Of a stretch of 64,000 nucleotides of DNA, positions 11,001 through 21,959 are shown piece after piece. Location: contig OX465102.1 of assembly GCA_949987565.1 (NCBI GenBank), positions 20,347,493-20,411,492 on the forward strand. The letters run 5' to 3'. Position 1 is the stretch's first letter. Each line of letters begins with the position of its first letter. The translations under genes and the position numbers were made by a program. A model generated the notes under the pieces. It saw only the letters and a list, made by a program, of their open reading frames with translations. It did not search any database and had not been told where the DNA came from. This DNA comes from Luidia sarsii (Eukaryota; Echinodermata; Asteroidea; Paxillosida; Luidiidae).

Positions 11001-14000
11001 GCCTGAGGTCTCTATGACAGCTGCCTGAGGTCTCTATGATAGCTGCCTGAGGTCTCTATGATAGCTGCCTGAGGTCTCTATGATAGCTGCCTGAGGTCTC
11101 TATGATAGCTGCCTGAGGTCTCTATGATAGCTGCCTGAGGTCTCTATGACAGCTGCCTGAGGTCTCTATAATAGCTGCCTGAGGTCTCTATGATAGCTGC
11201 CTGAGGTCTCTATGATAGCTGCCTGAGGTCTCTATGATAGCTGCCTGAGGTCTCTATGATAGCTGCCTGAGGTCTCTATGACAGCTGCCTGAGGTCTCTA
11301 TGACAGCTGCCTGAGGTCTCTATGACAGCTGCCTGAGGTCTCTATGATAGCTGCCTGAGGTCTCTATGATAGCTGCCTGAGGTCTCTATGATAGCTGCCT
11401 GAGGTCTCTATGATAGCTACCTGAGGTCTCTATGATAGCTGCCTGAGGTCTCTATGATAGCTGCCTGAGGTCTCTATGATAGCTGCCTGAGGTCTCTATG
11501 ATAGCTGCCTGAGGTCTCTATGATAGCAGCCTGAGGTCTCTATGACAGCTGCCTGAGGTCTCTATGATAGCTGCCTGAGGTCTCTATGATAGCTGCCTGA
11601 GGACTCTATGATAGCTGCCTGAGGTCTCTATGATAGCTGCCTGAGGTCTCTATGATAGCTGCCTGAGGTCTCTATGATAGCTGCCTGAGGTCTCTATGAT
11701 AGCTGCCTGAGGTCTCTATGATAGCTGCCTGAGGTCTCTATGATAGCTGCCTGAGGTCTCTATGACAGCTGCCCGAGGTCTCTATGATAGCTGCCTGAGG
11801 TCTCTATGATAGCTGCCTGAGGTCTCTATGATAGCTGCCTGAGGTCTCTATGATAGCTGCCTGAGGTCTCTATGATAGCTGCCTGAGGTCTCTATGATAG
11901 CTGCCTGAGGTCTCTATATGACAGCTGCCTGAGGTCTCTATGACAGCTGCCTGAGGTCTCTATGATAGCTGCCTGAGGTCTCTATGATAGCTGCCTGAGG
12001 TCTCTATGATAGCTACCTGAGGTCTCTATGATAGCTGCCTGAGGTCTCTATGATAGCTGCCTGAGGTCTCTATGATAGCTGCCTGAGGTCTCTATGATAG
12101 CTGCCTGAGGTCTCTATGATAGCAGCCTGAGGTTTCTATGACAGCTGCCTGAGGTCTCTATGACAGCTGCCTGAGGTCTCTATGATAGCTGCCTGAGGTC
12201 TCTATGATAGCTGCCTGAGGTCTCTATGATAGCTGCCTGAGGTCTCTATGATAGCTGCCTGAGGTCTCTATGATAGCTGCCTGAGGTCTCTATGATAGCT
12301 GCCTGAGGTCTCTATGATAGCTGCCTGAGGTCTCTATGATACATGTGTAGCTGCCTGAGGTCTCTATGATAGCTGCCTGAGGTCTCTATGACAGCTGCCT
12401 GAGGTCTCTATGATAGCTGCCTGAGGTCTCTATGATAGCTGCCTGAGGTCTCTATGATAGCTGCCTGAGGTCTCTATGATAGCTGCCTGAGGTCTCTATA
12501 TGACAGCTGCCTGAGGTCTCTATGATAGCTGCCTGAGGTCTCTATGATAGCTGCCTGAGGTCTCTATGATAGCTGCCTGAGGTCTCTATGATAGCTGCCC
12601 GAGGTCTCTATGATAGCTGCCTGAGGTCTCTATGATAGCTGCCTGAGGTCTCTATGATAGCTGCCTGAGGTCTCTATGATAGCTGCCTGAGGTCTCTATG
12701 ATAGCTGCCTGAGGTCTCTATGATAGCTACCTGAGGTCTCTATGATAGCTGCCTGAGGTCTCTATGATAGCTGCCTGAGGTCTCTATGGTAGCTGCCTGA
12801 GGTCTCTATGATAGCTGCCTGAGGTCTCTATGATAGCTGCCTGAGGTCTCTATGATAGCTGCCTGAGGTCTCTATGATAGCTGCCTGAGGTCTCTATGAT
12901 AGCTGCCTGAGGTCTCTATGATAGCTGCCTGAGGTCTCTATGATAGCTGCCTGAGGTCTCTATGATAGCTGCCTGAGGTCTCTATGATAGCTGCCTGAGG
13001 TCTCTATGATAGCTGCCTGAGGTCTCTATGACAGCTGCCTGAGGTCTCTATGATAGCTGCCTGAGGTCTCTATGGTAGCTGCCTGAGGTCTCTATGATAG
13101 CTGCCTGAGGTCTCTATGATAGCTGCCTGAGGTCTCTATGATAGCTGCCTGAGGTCTCTATGATAGCTGCCTGAGGTCTCTATGATAGCTGCCTGAGGTC
13201 TCTATGATAGCTGCCTGAGGTCTCTATGATAGCTGCCTGAGGTCTCTATGGTAGCTGCCTGAGGTCTCTATGGTAGCTGCCTGAGGTCTCTATGATAGCT
13301 GCCTGAGGTCTCTATGATAGCTGCCTGAGGTCTCTATGATAGCTGCCTGAGGTCTCTATGATAGCTGCCTGAGGTCTCTATGATAGCTGCCTGAGGTCTC
13401 TATGATAGCTGCCTGAGGTCTCTATGGTAGCTGCCTGAGGTCTCTATGATAGCTGCCAACCTATCTTCAAGGAAATTAGGAATACTTCTGCTAAAAGAAA
13501 TGAGGAATCACAGAACTACATAGGAATGTGTGTGTATTTCCAAGCCCCAAATCAGAATCTGTTGTCAAGAGCTTGTAATAAGTGATAAATTTGTACCAAA
13601 AAAAGAGGAATGATTCCTCCAAAATAGGAATGGTTGTCAGCTATGCCTTGACAATGGAAGGCTGATACAGCAGCTCTGGGATCTTTGAAATTCGGACACC
13701 ATGAATGAATCCTGTGGTTTATTTCACAAAGCCTGAATCATCACTTAAAACGTGTGATTCTTATAGGCCTGGGCCAAAATCAGGTTTGTCGGGAACATCA
13801 TGAATCAATGGGTGGATATCGCGTATAAATCGTATGGGCCCTGATTGCCTGACTGGCTGCCATGGGACCGACCTAGTTCTTTGTTGGCCTTTTCCAGGGC
13901 TGCCCGTCCCTCCTCCATGATCCTCACGTCAAAGACCGGCTCAGTGCGCACCTAGGGGAATGATAGAAAGAATTGAAACAAATCTTGAATTTCAGCGACC

Positions 14001-15980
14001 TCCTAAAGATTGAGGGAAGTCGGAACCGAAGCCCGAGCCCTCTTCACGAAAGGTCAAAAGTTACAAATCAAAGCTTTCCCAGTTCACCGAATAACAGCAA
14101 TCTCTCTGTCTCTCTCTCTTTCTCCTCAGAGCCAGGGATGGGAGCTCATGTTGTGGACCTCCTACCGGTAGTTGCTGGGCCCTGGTGACTGGTCTCACTC
14201 TTGTGATTGAGCTCAGGCTTGAGACAGCAGCACCTCTAATTGCTGATTGCCTCAAATGCAAGAAGAAGAACCATTGATGGTGAGGCTCATGTTGTGGACC
14301 TACTAGTTGCTGGGCCCTGGTAACTGGTCTCGCTTTTCTGATTGAGCCCAGGCGAACCGGACTTGAGACAGCAGCACCTCTAATTGCTGCTTGTCTCGTA
14401 TGCAAGTAGAAGGGATACAGGGACGCCCGACGATGATCATCAGAGCTTAACACAGCACATCCACAATGCACCAAAACCCATCCACTGAGCATATTATTGC
14501 AGCCCGGTTGCAACCTCCGACCCACAATATTCCACAGGAAACCTTGATAAGGGCACGGCCACGTGGCATCTGCACTAACCTCGACGGCAAAGCTCTCCAG
14601 CGGCTTGGCGTAGCGGCACTCGGTCATGCGATCGTGCAGGCCGGCCACAATCTGCCCTTCCGCCTCTGAGGAGATGGCCGCGGGGCTGCCGTCGGCCGCC
14701 GAGGCCGCCACCCGGTAGCGGAGGGAGCACTCCACTCGGCTGATCTGGTGGAGGCCGGCCGACTGGCACATGGAGACCGCATTGGTGGACCAGGCCGTGC
14801 AGAAGTTGAGTCTACGGAAAAAAGGGAAACATCAGCACAAGGCAATTCATCTTTTCATTTGGTAAGACTAGGAAGGTTTACATGGTTGAAAGCACTGAGT
14901 TGAAGGTTTGCGGTGACACCATGTAACACATCTCTTTTGAGTGGGCTTGACTGCCGTTTCGATCCTAGCAGGACCTTTCTCACTAAATTTTGAGATTTGC
15001 ATTTTGGTAATTTTAGTCATTAAGCAGTTGACAACATTTTTGTGTATCACATCTGTTTTGAGAAGGGGTATGGTTCTGAAAAAGACTATGTGCATTCAGT
15101 AGCCAGGCTGGCCACCCACACATGGTGGCCAACTACATGGCCTTCACAATGTCACGCAGGAATTCCAGGTTCCAGGCCAGAGGGGAAAAAGAAGAGCCAC
15201 TCGGCCGATGGAAAGTTTTGCTCCGGTGGTCTTGGTCTTGGCCCCAGCACCTGGATTCAATTCAGACTCACCTCGGTCCAATCTCAATGATCAGAGAGCC
15301 CTCGGGCCCCTGCACCAGAGAGGAGTCTGTGGCCAAACTTCCACTCTCAAAGGGGACCTCCAGGATCCAGTCCAGCGCCTGACGGTCCTTCTCAATCAGA
15401 GAACCTACACGGGGGCAAAACATTTTCTTTTTTAACAAATCCTTTTGGTTGAAATAAAAAAAATTGAAAGAAACCCAATCCTCATGCGAATCCCATAAGA
15501 AGCTGTAGCCAGACTCACGATGAATTGTTGCTCACACCTGGTACAATGGTAAACTGGGTTTGCGGTGACACCATGTATTTAAGGTCTCTTTAGGAAGAGG
15601 TGTGGTGCTGAAAAGAACATGAGTGATAGCTCGACGTTCCGGCTCATATGCTCTGACCGTCATCAGGAATCAGGTTTCTCCTGATGACAGCGAGAGCAGA
15701 GAGCATACTGGCCGGAACGTCGAGTTACCACTCAGGTTCTTTTCAGAACCATACCTCTTCCTTTAAGAGACCTTATAAACGGTGTCACCGCAAACCCTCC
15801 TATATAATATATGACTGATAATCCATCCTCACCTTTGTCCTGGACCTCCACATTGTAGCAGAGCTCCGTCTTGAGCTCCACCTGGCCGGCCCCTTGCAGC
15901 ACGGCCCTGATCTTGGCCAGGCATCCCTGGGCCGCTCCGCTTTGCAGTCCGGGGCTACTGAAGAAGTGCAAGACGGTCAT
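2074..15980 (-). CDS. PFAS: Phosphoribosylformylglycinamidine synthase, N-terminal half, 12 coding exons
   Basis: PFAS catalyses the ATP- and glutamine-dependent conversion of FGAR to FGAM, step four of purine synthesis, in the cytosol. Exons in transcript order: 15980-15833, 15404-15272, 14811-14580, 13951-13873, 10721-10613, 9663-9523, 8631-8504, 8038-7910, 7154-6879, 6226-5996, 5162-4939, 2238-2074. All have AG/GT borders and compatible phases, giving 665 residues with no stop. Family landmarks are [11 protein letters not shown] (234-244), [10 protein letters not shown] (315-324), [12 protein letters not shown] (330-341), [13 protein letters not shown] (395-407), DQGAGGNG (529-536) and the linker end [16 protein letters not shown] (650-665). 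The start ATG at 15980 begins MTVLHFF, matching the family N-terminus; an in-frame ATG lies 21 bases upstream. The last exon has an acidic EEEEGES..EGEG linker ending in KKRK. The second synthetase half and the glutaminase domain are expected left of the window. I am very sure of the identity. Confidence 0.97.
2270..4110. repeat. 33-bp minisatellite in a PFAS intron, about 56 copies
   Basis: The unit is TTTGYGATTATCAACAGA followed by TCACAAGTGTCTTCT, 33 bp. As 33 is a multiple of three and the unit lacks stops in two opposing frames, both strands read open for about 600 codons. The array lies between the PFAS exons at 4939 and 2238, starting about 30 bp upstream of the latter's acceptor, so I treat it as intronic. 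Units from 2270 to 2755 carry GCGATT; units beyond mostly carry GTGATT. Confidence 0.95.
4577..4794. repeat. Snap-back (palindromic) repeat, best copy
   Basis: The arm from GGATAAATAGG through GGTTTGCGGAGACACCATG and GGTTCCGAAAAGAACCGG is followed, after a short centre, by its near-perfect reverse complement ending CCTATTTATCC. Each arm is about 100 bp. At the centre the plus strand reads CTCCTGAAGACAAG...TTCGAAACGTCGAG, a degraded hammerhead-like core. Related copies lie at 7450-7815, 8690-9050, 15556-15800, 23443-23665, 35885-36045, 36245-36640, 38725-38985 and 63930-64000. Confidence 0.9.
5330..5800 (+). repeat. tRNA-derived SINE, family B, with flanking body
   Basis: The tRNA-like head is at 5655-5727: GGCTGA..TAGCTCAGATGG (A box), a CGTTAA anticodon-loop-like stretch and GGTTCAAGTCCC (B box). 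Its body continues AAAGTTTTCTTTGCCAATTT. Upstream, a conserved module (GGTTGAATTGCTTCTGAC..GACTAGTTGACTAT..AAGGCCACC) occurs twice, around 5350-5430 and 5560-5650. The same order is seen at 9840-10560. The best-preserved head is at 39632-39705. Confidence 0.75.
6310..6865. repeat. CCCAAA/CCCAAC microsatellite in a PFAS intron
   Basis: About 550 bp of nearly pure CCCAAA, CCCAAC and CCCCAA units, with interspersed CTCCATTCTCAATCCAAA blocks. It lies between PFAS exons 7154-6879 and 6226-5996. It is strongly strand-asymmetric: the minus strand, which is transcribed in PFAS, is G-rich (GGGTTTGGGGTTGGG). Confidence 0.95.
7254..7456. mobile_element. MITE with CATAGCTGCCAACC ends
   Basis: About 200 bp bounded by CATAGCTGCCAACC on the left and GGTTGGCAGTTATG on the right, an imperfect terminal inverted repeat. 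A second copy at 13446-13648 is similar across its whole length (AAGGAAATTAGGAATACTTC, then TGTTGT, then GGAATGATTCCTCC). A fragment is at 1935-1975. No coding capacity is seen. Confidence 0.8.
7450..7815. repeat. Snap-back repeat fragments
   Basis: Three successive pieces share the snap-back end motif (ACATGGTGYCRCCGCAAA-CCTCCTACTTGG) and the inner GAGCCACACTCC. They are degraded arms of the family described at 4577, within a PFAS intron just upstream (in transcript order) of the exon at 7154. Confidence 0.6.
8269..8425 (+). repeat. tRNA-derived SINE, family A
   Basis: Head 8269-8340: acceptor AGCTCGG pairs with CCGAGCT, and the B box reads GGGTTTGAATCCC. The tail GCCTGCAATGTTTTCATCAG is followed by GCAAAGCACTGAACACTC, the sequence amplified as a 97-bp array at 1150-1935. 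It lies in a PFAS intron close to the exon at 8504. Confidence 0.7.
8690..9050. repeat. Snap-back half-element with a 138-bp direct duplication
   Basis: One arm of the snap-back family (TTCGAAACATCGAGTTCC, then TTTGCATGGTGTCACTGC) runs into AT-rich palindromes (AAATATCGATATATCG). The block from 8771 to 8908 is repeated almost exactly at 8909-9047, a 138-bp direct duplication. Confidence 0.8.
9205..9310 (-). repeat. Penelope-like 3' tail fragment
   Basis: Read on the minus strand this matches the tail of the Penelope-like element at 25735-27722: AATTACCAAAATGCAAATC, CTGCTTACTGACTAAAA and CAAAAATGTTGCAAA. Similar solo tails occur at 14950-15055, 51085-51230, 52825-52950, 59725-59830, 60105-60215 and 63725-63850, so the family is abundant here. 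Confidence 0.7.
9840..10560 (+). repeat. SINE family B interrupted by a hAT-like insertion
   Basis: The SINE upstream module (9840-10022) and its tRNA-like head (10431-10505) would be contiguous, as at 5560-5727, but 10023-10427 separates them. The head has TAGCTCAGATGG and GGTTCAAGTC, and the body continues AAAGTTTTCTTTGCCAATTT. Confidence 0.8.
10023..10427. mobile_element. hAT-like non-autonomous element
   Basis: The insert begins CAGGGTTCCAC and ends GTCGAACCTTG, an imperfect terminal inverted repeat. It is flanked by ATCTAAGG (10015-10022) and TCTAAGG (10426-10432), a 7-8-bp target duplication within the SINE. The interior is rich in TACATG and contains repeated ACTTGCCCG. No transposase reading frame is seen. 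Confidence 0.7.
10829..13450. repeat. 22-bp minisatellite in a PFAS intron, about 119 copies
   Basis: The unit is CTGAGGTCTCTATGATAGCTGC, 22 bp. GATA to GACA or GGTA variants occur, along with rare AGCTAC, AGCAGC and TATATG markers and a 10-bp insertion near 12340. It lies between PFAS exons 13951-13873 and 10721-10613. The last unit runs directly into the MITE terminus ATAGCTGCCAACC at 13446. Confidence 0.97.
13446..13648. mobile_element. MITE with CATAGCTGCCAACC ends, second copy
   Basis: Full-length relative of the element at 7254, ending GGTTGTCAGCTATG. Its left terminus overlaps the last repeat of the 22-bp minisatellite, which shares ATAGCTGCC with the element's end. Confidence 0.75.
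14950..15055 (-). repeat. Penelope-like 3' tail fragment
   Basis: The plus strand reads CGTTTCGATCCTAGCAGG then ACCTTTCTCA, then GATTTGCATTTTGGTAATTT and AACATTTTTGTG, matching the 25735-25855 tail. It sits in the PFAS intron between exons 15272 and 14811. Confidence 0.75.
15556..15800. repeat. Snap-back repeat
   Basis: Arms GGTTTGCGGTGACACCATG and CGGTGTCACCGCAAACC enclose a long inverted repeat (GTGGTGCTGAAAAGAAC with GTTCTTTTCAGAACCAT). The centre has CTGATGA at 15681-15687 followed by GGCCGGAACGTCGAG, so the expected GAAA is changed to GGAA. Confidence 0.85.
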
Positions 15981-16068
15981 CCCAGAGCTACCAGCCCACA
16001 CACAAAAAAGGGTCCAGAAAATAAGTCAGCAATTGTCTGCACCTTCTCACTCAGCTGCCATATCTGTT

Positions 16069-16350
16069 GCCTAAGGCCAAACAAAAAATAGTTCTGCTTC
16101 CGATTACATGGCATTTTAAAATAGGGTAGGTAGGTAGATAATTTGTTTTTTCGCAATTTTTTTTCGGGGGGGGGGGAATCATATGAAGGCATCTGCATGT
16201 GGTCAAGCCTTAACGGTAATAATAAGACGATCAAATTACACATTGAATTTTATCATAATTGTTTCCTGATGAAAAAAATTAGGGTCGCCGACTAGAAATA
16301 GGATCGGTCGGGTAACCGGAAGCAGAACTATTTTTTGTTTGGCCTTAGGC
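16069..16350. mobile_element. MITE with ~32-bp inverted ends
   Basis: The left end GCCTAAGGCCAAACAAAA, continuing to TAGTTCTGCTTCCG, is matched by the right end CGGAAGCAGAACTA continuing to TTTGTTTGGCCTTAGGC. The terminal inverted repeats are essentially perfect over 32 bp. The interior is non-coding with a poly-T/poly-G run. GTT flanks both ends. Confidence 0.85.
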
Positions 16351-17567
16351 GTTAGCTTCTAATTTTTTCAGCATGCAATTGTGCCTGACAATGGCTATTA
16401 TTGTAAATGGTCTATTTTGGGTTTAGGGGTTTTCCACCCTTCTATGGCACTGGAGGTATGGAACTTAAAATGTTAGTAATAGTAATAGTAATTGTTACTT
16501 GATCCACTGTGTGCCCTACTTAGATTAAAATGCGGACAGATTTAAGTTTAATACAGAACCTTCTAAAAATTGACGGCTGTGACAGTTCAGTCAGTGTACA
16601 AAACATGCACTTCACTATTCCTATAATTATATTAATTATTATATTCATCATAAAATCACTATTTGTTGAAAAAAATTCTGACCGATTTCTTTGGCAAGTG
16701 GTTGTGTCAGACAATGAATATTGTCTACATAAATAAATTAATACTACTGTACTGGGGAGTACTACTGAAGTACTACTGGGTACTGGACTGGAGTATTGGG
16801 TGGTCTGTTGAGTGCTGTGGGTTTAGGATTTGTTAGGTGTTTTCGGCGGTAAATCTGGGGGTTTGTGTCGGGTAGTTTTTCGGTCGAAATGTTTTTGGCG
16901 GTTTGTACAGATAATCCATATTATGACACTGATTGACTTGGACCATACACTCTACAGTAACCTGAAACTCAAAATTTCAAAATTCGATAAAAAAGGGTGA
17001 CTTGTCGGGTCCAAGTTACTCAGACTAGATCTCAACACAAAAATTCTGATGAATAATATTAATTATTGAATATTGGTGGGTGGCATGGAAAAAAGCAACG
17101 AGCCGATCGCGTGTGCCGAGCCAAAATGGGAAAAACACAAACGCAATCGGTTGCGATTACACTGTACTGTGGTACTGGCACTGGCTTACTCGATAGTAAC
17201 ACGACCCAGCACACAACAACTGAACAAGCAAGTCACCACAGACTGCACAGACAGTACCGCGGTAACGTCGGGCGAAACGATCTCAAAATAGCCTCATCTA
17301 ATCTATGGGGGAAAAAACCCCAAGAAATTACCTCGATGTGTCTGTCATTGCCGTAACAAGTCTGGCTGAGTCACCAGACTGAACCTGGCCCTAAATTTGG
17401 GCCTGAATTTCGGTAGCATAATTTGGACCGTCAGTAGAACGAGTGATGAATATGCAAGATCTATGACTGCTAACCATGCTTATGAATAATTCATTAGCCC
17501 TATACCGCGTGCACATGTACTGTGTAGTGAACGGAAGTTCGCTCCATAAACTTTGAGTTTGAACACA
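16351..17567. other. Gene-poor region upstream of PFAS
   Basis: No convincing exon. 5' untranslated exons and the promoter of PFAS could lie here but I cannot place them. At 16975-17030 there is a copy of GGGTCCAAGTTACTC, also found in the hairpin at 30694. At 17350-17465 there is a copy of dispersed repeat X (CCAGACTGA..CCTGGCCCTAAATTTG..CGTCAGTAGAACGAG), seen also at 25510-25720 and 29300-29410. Confidence 0.5.
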
Positions 17568-20500
17568 AGTTAATTCTCTTTCTACTGTCGAGCCAGGCTC
17601 GTTCTACTGACGAGCCAGTGCTCCATTGACTTTGAACACAAGTCATTCTCTTTCTACTGTCGAGCCAGTCTCGTTCTACTGACGAGCCAGTGCTCCATTG
17701 ACTTTGAACACAAGTCATTCTCTTTCTACTGTCGAGCCAGGCTCGTTCTACTGCCGACGGAGCCAGTGCTCCATTGACTTTGAACACAAGTTCTCTTTCT
17801 ACTGTCGAGCCAGGCTCGTTCTACTGACGAGCCAGCTGCTCCATTGACTTTGAACACAAGTTCTCTTTCTGCTGTCGAGCCAGGCTCGTTCTACTGTCGA
17901 GCCAGTCTCGTTCTACTGACGAGCCAGTGCTCCATTGACTTTGAACACAAGTCATTCTCTTTCTACTGTCGAGCCAGTCTCGTTCTACTGACGAGCCAGT
18001 GCTCCATTGACTTTGAACACAAGTTCTCTTTCTACTGTCGAGCCAGTCTCGTTCTACTGACGAGCCAGTGCTCCATTGACTTTGAACACAAGTTCTCTTT
18101 CTACTGTCGAGCCAGTCTCGTTCTACTGACGAGCCAGTGCTCCATTGACTTTGAACACAAGTCATCCTCTTTCTACTGTCGAGCCAGTCTCGTTCTACTG
18201 ACGAGCCAGCTGCTCCATTGACTTTGAACACAAGTTCTCTTTCTACTGTCGAGCCAGGCTCGTTCTACTGACGAGCCAGTGCTCCATTGACTTTGAACAC
18301 AAGTCATTCTCTTTCTACTGTCGAGCCAGTCTCGTTCTACTGACGAGCCAGTGCTCCATTGACTTTGAACACAAGTTCTCTTTCTACTGTCGAGCCAGGC
18401 TCGTTCTACTGACGAGCCAGTGCTCCATTGACTTTGAACACAAGTTCTCTTTCTACTGTCGAGCCAGGCTCGTTCTACTGACGAGCCAGTGCTCCATTGA
18501 CTTTGAACACAAGTTCTCTTTCTACTGTCGAGCCAGTCTCGTTCTACTGACGAGCCAGTGCTCCATTGACTTTGAACACAAGTCATTCTCTTTCTACTGT
18601 CGAGCCAGTCTCGTTCTACTGACGAGCCAGCTGCTCCATTGACTTTGAACACAAGTCATTCTCTTTCTACTGTCGAGCCAGTCTCGTTCTACTGACGAGC
18701 CAGTGCTCCATTGACCTTGAACACAAGTTCTCTTTCTACTGTCGAGCCAGTCTCGTTCTACTGACAAGCCAGTGCTCCATTGACTTTGAACACAAGTTCT
18801 CTTTCTACTGTCGAGCCAGGCTCGTTCTACTGACGAGCCAGTGCTCCATTGACTTTGAACACAAGTCATTCTCTTTCTACTGTCGAGCCAGTCTCGTTCT
18901 ACTGACGAGCCAGTGCTCCATTGACTTTGAACACAAGTTCTCTTTCTACTGTCGAGCCAGGCTCGTTCTACTGACGAGCCAGTGCTCCATTGACTTTGAA
19001 CACAAGTCATTCTCTTTCTACTGTCGAGCCAGTCTCGTTCTACTGACGATCCGAGCCAGTGCTCCATTGACTTTGAACACAAGTTCTCTTTCTACTGTCG
19101 AGCCAGTCTCGTTCTACTGACGAGCCAGTGCTCCATTGACTTTGAACACAAGTTCTCTTTCTACTGTCGAGCCAGTCTCGTTCTACTGACGAGCCAGTGC
19201 TCCATTGACTTTGAACACAAGTTCTCTTTCTACTGTCGAGCCAGTCTCGTTCTACTGACGAGCCAGTGCTCCATTGACTTTGAACACAAGTTCTCTTTCT
19301 ACTGTCGAGCCAGTCTCGTTCTACTGACGAGCCAGTGCTCCATTGACTTTGAACACAAGTCATTCTCTTTCTACTGTCGAGCCAGTCTCGTTCTACTGAC
19401 GAGCCAGCTGCTCCATTGACTTTGAACACAAGTCATTCTGTTTCTACTGTCGAGCCAGTCTCGTTCTACTGACGAGCCAGTGCTCCATTGACTTTGAACA
19501 CAAGTTCTCTTTCTACTGTCGAGCCAGTCTCGTTCTACTGACGAGCCAGTGCTCCATTGACTTTGAACACAAGTTCTCTTTCTACTGTCGAGCCAGTCTC
19601 GTTCTACTGACGAGCCAGTGCTCCATTGACTTTGAACACAAGTTCTCTTTCTACTGTCGAGCCAGTCTCGTTCTACTGACGAGCCAGTGCTCCATTGACT
19701 TTGAACACAAGTTCTCTTTCTACTGTCGAGCCAGTCTCGTTCTACTGACGAGCCAGTGCTCCATTGACTTTGAACACAAGTCATTCTCTTTCTACTGTCG
19801 AGCCAGTCTCGTTCTACTGACGAGCCAGCTGCTCCATTGACTTTGAACACAAGTCATTCTCTTTCTACTGTCGAGCCAGTCTCGTTCTACTGACGAGCCA
19901 GTGCTCCATTGACTTTGAACACAAGTCATTCTCTTTCTACTGTCGAGCCAGTCTCGTTCTACTGACGAGCCAGCTGCTCCATTGACTTTGAACACAAGTT
20001 CTCTTTCTACTGTCGAGCCAGTCTCGTTCTACTGACGAACCAGCTGCTCCATTGACTTTGAACACGAGTTCTCTTTCTACTGTCGAGCCAGGCTCGTTCT
20101 ACTGACGAGCCAGTGCTCCATTGACTTTGAACACAAGTAATTCTCTTTCTACTGTCGAGCCAGTCTCGTTCTACTGACGAGCCAGTGCTCCATTGACTTT
20201 GAACACAAGTTCTCTTTCTACTGTCGAGCCAGGCTCGTTCTACTGACGAGCCAGTGCTCCATTGACTTTGAACACAAGTCATTCTCTTTCTACTGTCGAG
20301 CCAGTCTCGTTCTACTGACGAGCCAGTGCTCCATTGACTTTGAACACAAGTTCTCTTTCTACTGTCGAGCCAGGCTCGTTCTACTGACGAGCCAGTGCTC
20401 CATTGACTTTGAACACAAGTTCTCTTTCTACTGTCGAGCCAGGCTCGTTCTACTGACGAGCCAGTGCTCTATGACTTTGAACACAAGTTCTCTTTCTACT

Positions 20501-20625
20501 GTCGAGCCAGGCTCGTTCTACTGACGAGCCAGTGCTCCATTGACTTTGAACACAAGTCATTCTCTTTCTACTGTCGAGCCAGGCTCGTTCTACTGACGAG
20601 CCAGTGCTCCATTGACTTTGAATAA
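17568..20625. repeat. 69/72-bp minisatellite, about 43 copies
   Basis: The unit is TCGAGCCAGTCTCGTTCTAC, TGACGAGCCAGTGCTCCATT, GACTTTGAACACAAG and then TTCTCTTTCTACTG; CAT is added in the 72-bp variant. CTCGT..ACGAG inside the unit can form a small hairpin. Minus-strand open frames through it are a by-product of the period being a multiple of three. Units carrying CAGCTGCTCC instead of CAGTGCTCC recur about 421 bp apart (18207 to 18628; 19405 to 19827), showing higher-order duplication. Confidence 0.97.
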
Positions 20626-20699
20626 AAAAGTTCTCTTTGTACTCTTTCTTCTTTTTGAGTTTTTGCTCCTTTTTTCCCCCTTGTTTCCTCATTCCATCA

Positions 20700-21930
20700 T
20701 CAATAAATCAATGTCATAAAGCATTAATTACATCAAGATATTACGTATGTTGACAATGTCAACCTCGCCTGGTTTGTGGAGGTTACCGAAAACAATTTTA
20801 CACTGAGTGTTCCAAATTTGTCTCATCATTTTGGAAACAATAACTAGTTCAACTGGGTTGGGCGTGTATCCCCGAATCCTGCTTGAGTCGTTTAAATAGT
20901 AATATCTAAATTATGTAATTACCATGCATTCACCGTTTTTGAACAAAAGATGAACAAATGCTCATGCATGTATTTCTACTTCTGTTTTACACAGAGGACA
21001 TAATTTAATTGATGTTGCATCACTTATTTTCCAATTCTATACAAAATACATGTATCACCTGTCGGCAAAATTCGGAATCTAAGTCTTAGTCTGTAAACGA
21101 AGTTTTTATCTTCTTGATCCATTAGTTATTTTTTCCACAGCTTCGTTCATATTTTGTCCCACTTTAGATTGGAAACTAAGTTAAAACATTTGTGCGACAC
21201 TTTTTTAACCTTTGGCTCATTTAACCGCTTTACAAATATATTTTCATAGATGTTTTTTGTGTTTATCATATAAAGGTACACCTGTTTATTATCTTGTGCG
21301 TCTTTGACTGGCAACCAATTATACTCCATGTTGGGGGGGGGTCCATGTCTTCCTTCTTGAATTAGAGAAAAATCTTCTTTTTAAAGCATTATTATTCTTG
21401 AGGCATTATTATTCAAAATATTAAACTTCCTACCCATTTCTTTAAAAGTTACCAGTTGCTTCTCAAAAACGACATCAATTATCTAATTTGAAAACAGCCT
21501 TTGGCTTTAAGCACAAGGCTGTTCAATGCACATCGTCAGTTGCAATGACTGGTATTAAACAAAGGAACTTGCTTGCAGTCTTATAAACAGGAAATATTTC
21601 GTTCAAAACTACCACCTGCCTCATGGAAAGCATGGATAAGTTCTTTATAAAACATGGTCGTGGTGTTAGTTTTCAGGAAACTCTCAACATTAGCAAAAAC
21701 ATACCATCGTAGATTATTGCTTCCATTCGGTTTGTTTATCCAGTACATGTGTACTTGCAAAAGTATCCACCTCCCTGATGTTTGGGGTAGTGTGCAAGCC
21801 ATTGCAGTTTTAGGGCAAGTAATTTACAACTGATATCAATTAATCCCAACCCTCCTGTTTTTTGGCCCTGTAATTGTAAATGTTTAATTCTGTTAATCTT
21901 CTCATTCCACATGAAGCCAGACTCGTTCTA
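20700..21930 (-). mobile_element. Decayed LINE ORF2 C-terminal remnant
   Basis: Read on the minus strand, interrupted frames resemble the C-terminal part of a LINE reverse-transcriptase polyprotein. They include a KTGGLGLID..KLLALKLQWL-like segment near 21800-21860, then WLPVKDAQDNKQVYLYMI (about 21250-21310), then a CPLCKTEVE zinc-knuckle-like segment near 20960-21000. Several stops and frameshifts make it non-functional. It could belong to an L1/Tx1-like clade, but I cannot assign it. Confidence 0.6.
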
Positions 21931-21959
21931 CTCCCGCGTTAGTGCTCCATTGACTAATT

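Noticed and set aside
10829..13450. CRISPR-like regular array
   Set aside because: Units are contiguous with no unique spacers, and the genome is eukaryotic.
17500..20692. Chain of minus-strand frames with a repeated VQSQWSTGSSVERDWLDSRKR-like unit
   Set aside because: The frames follow the 69/72-bp tandem repeat, break whenever a unit changes by a base, and have no flanking exon signals.
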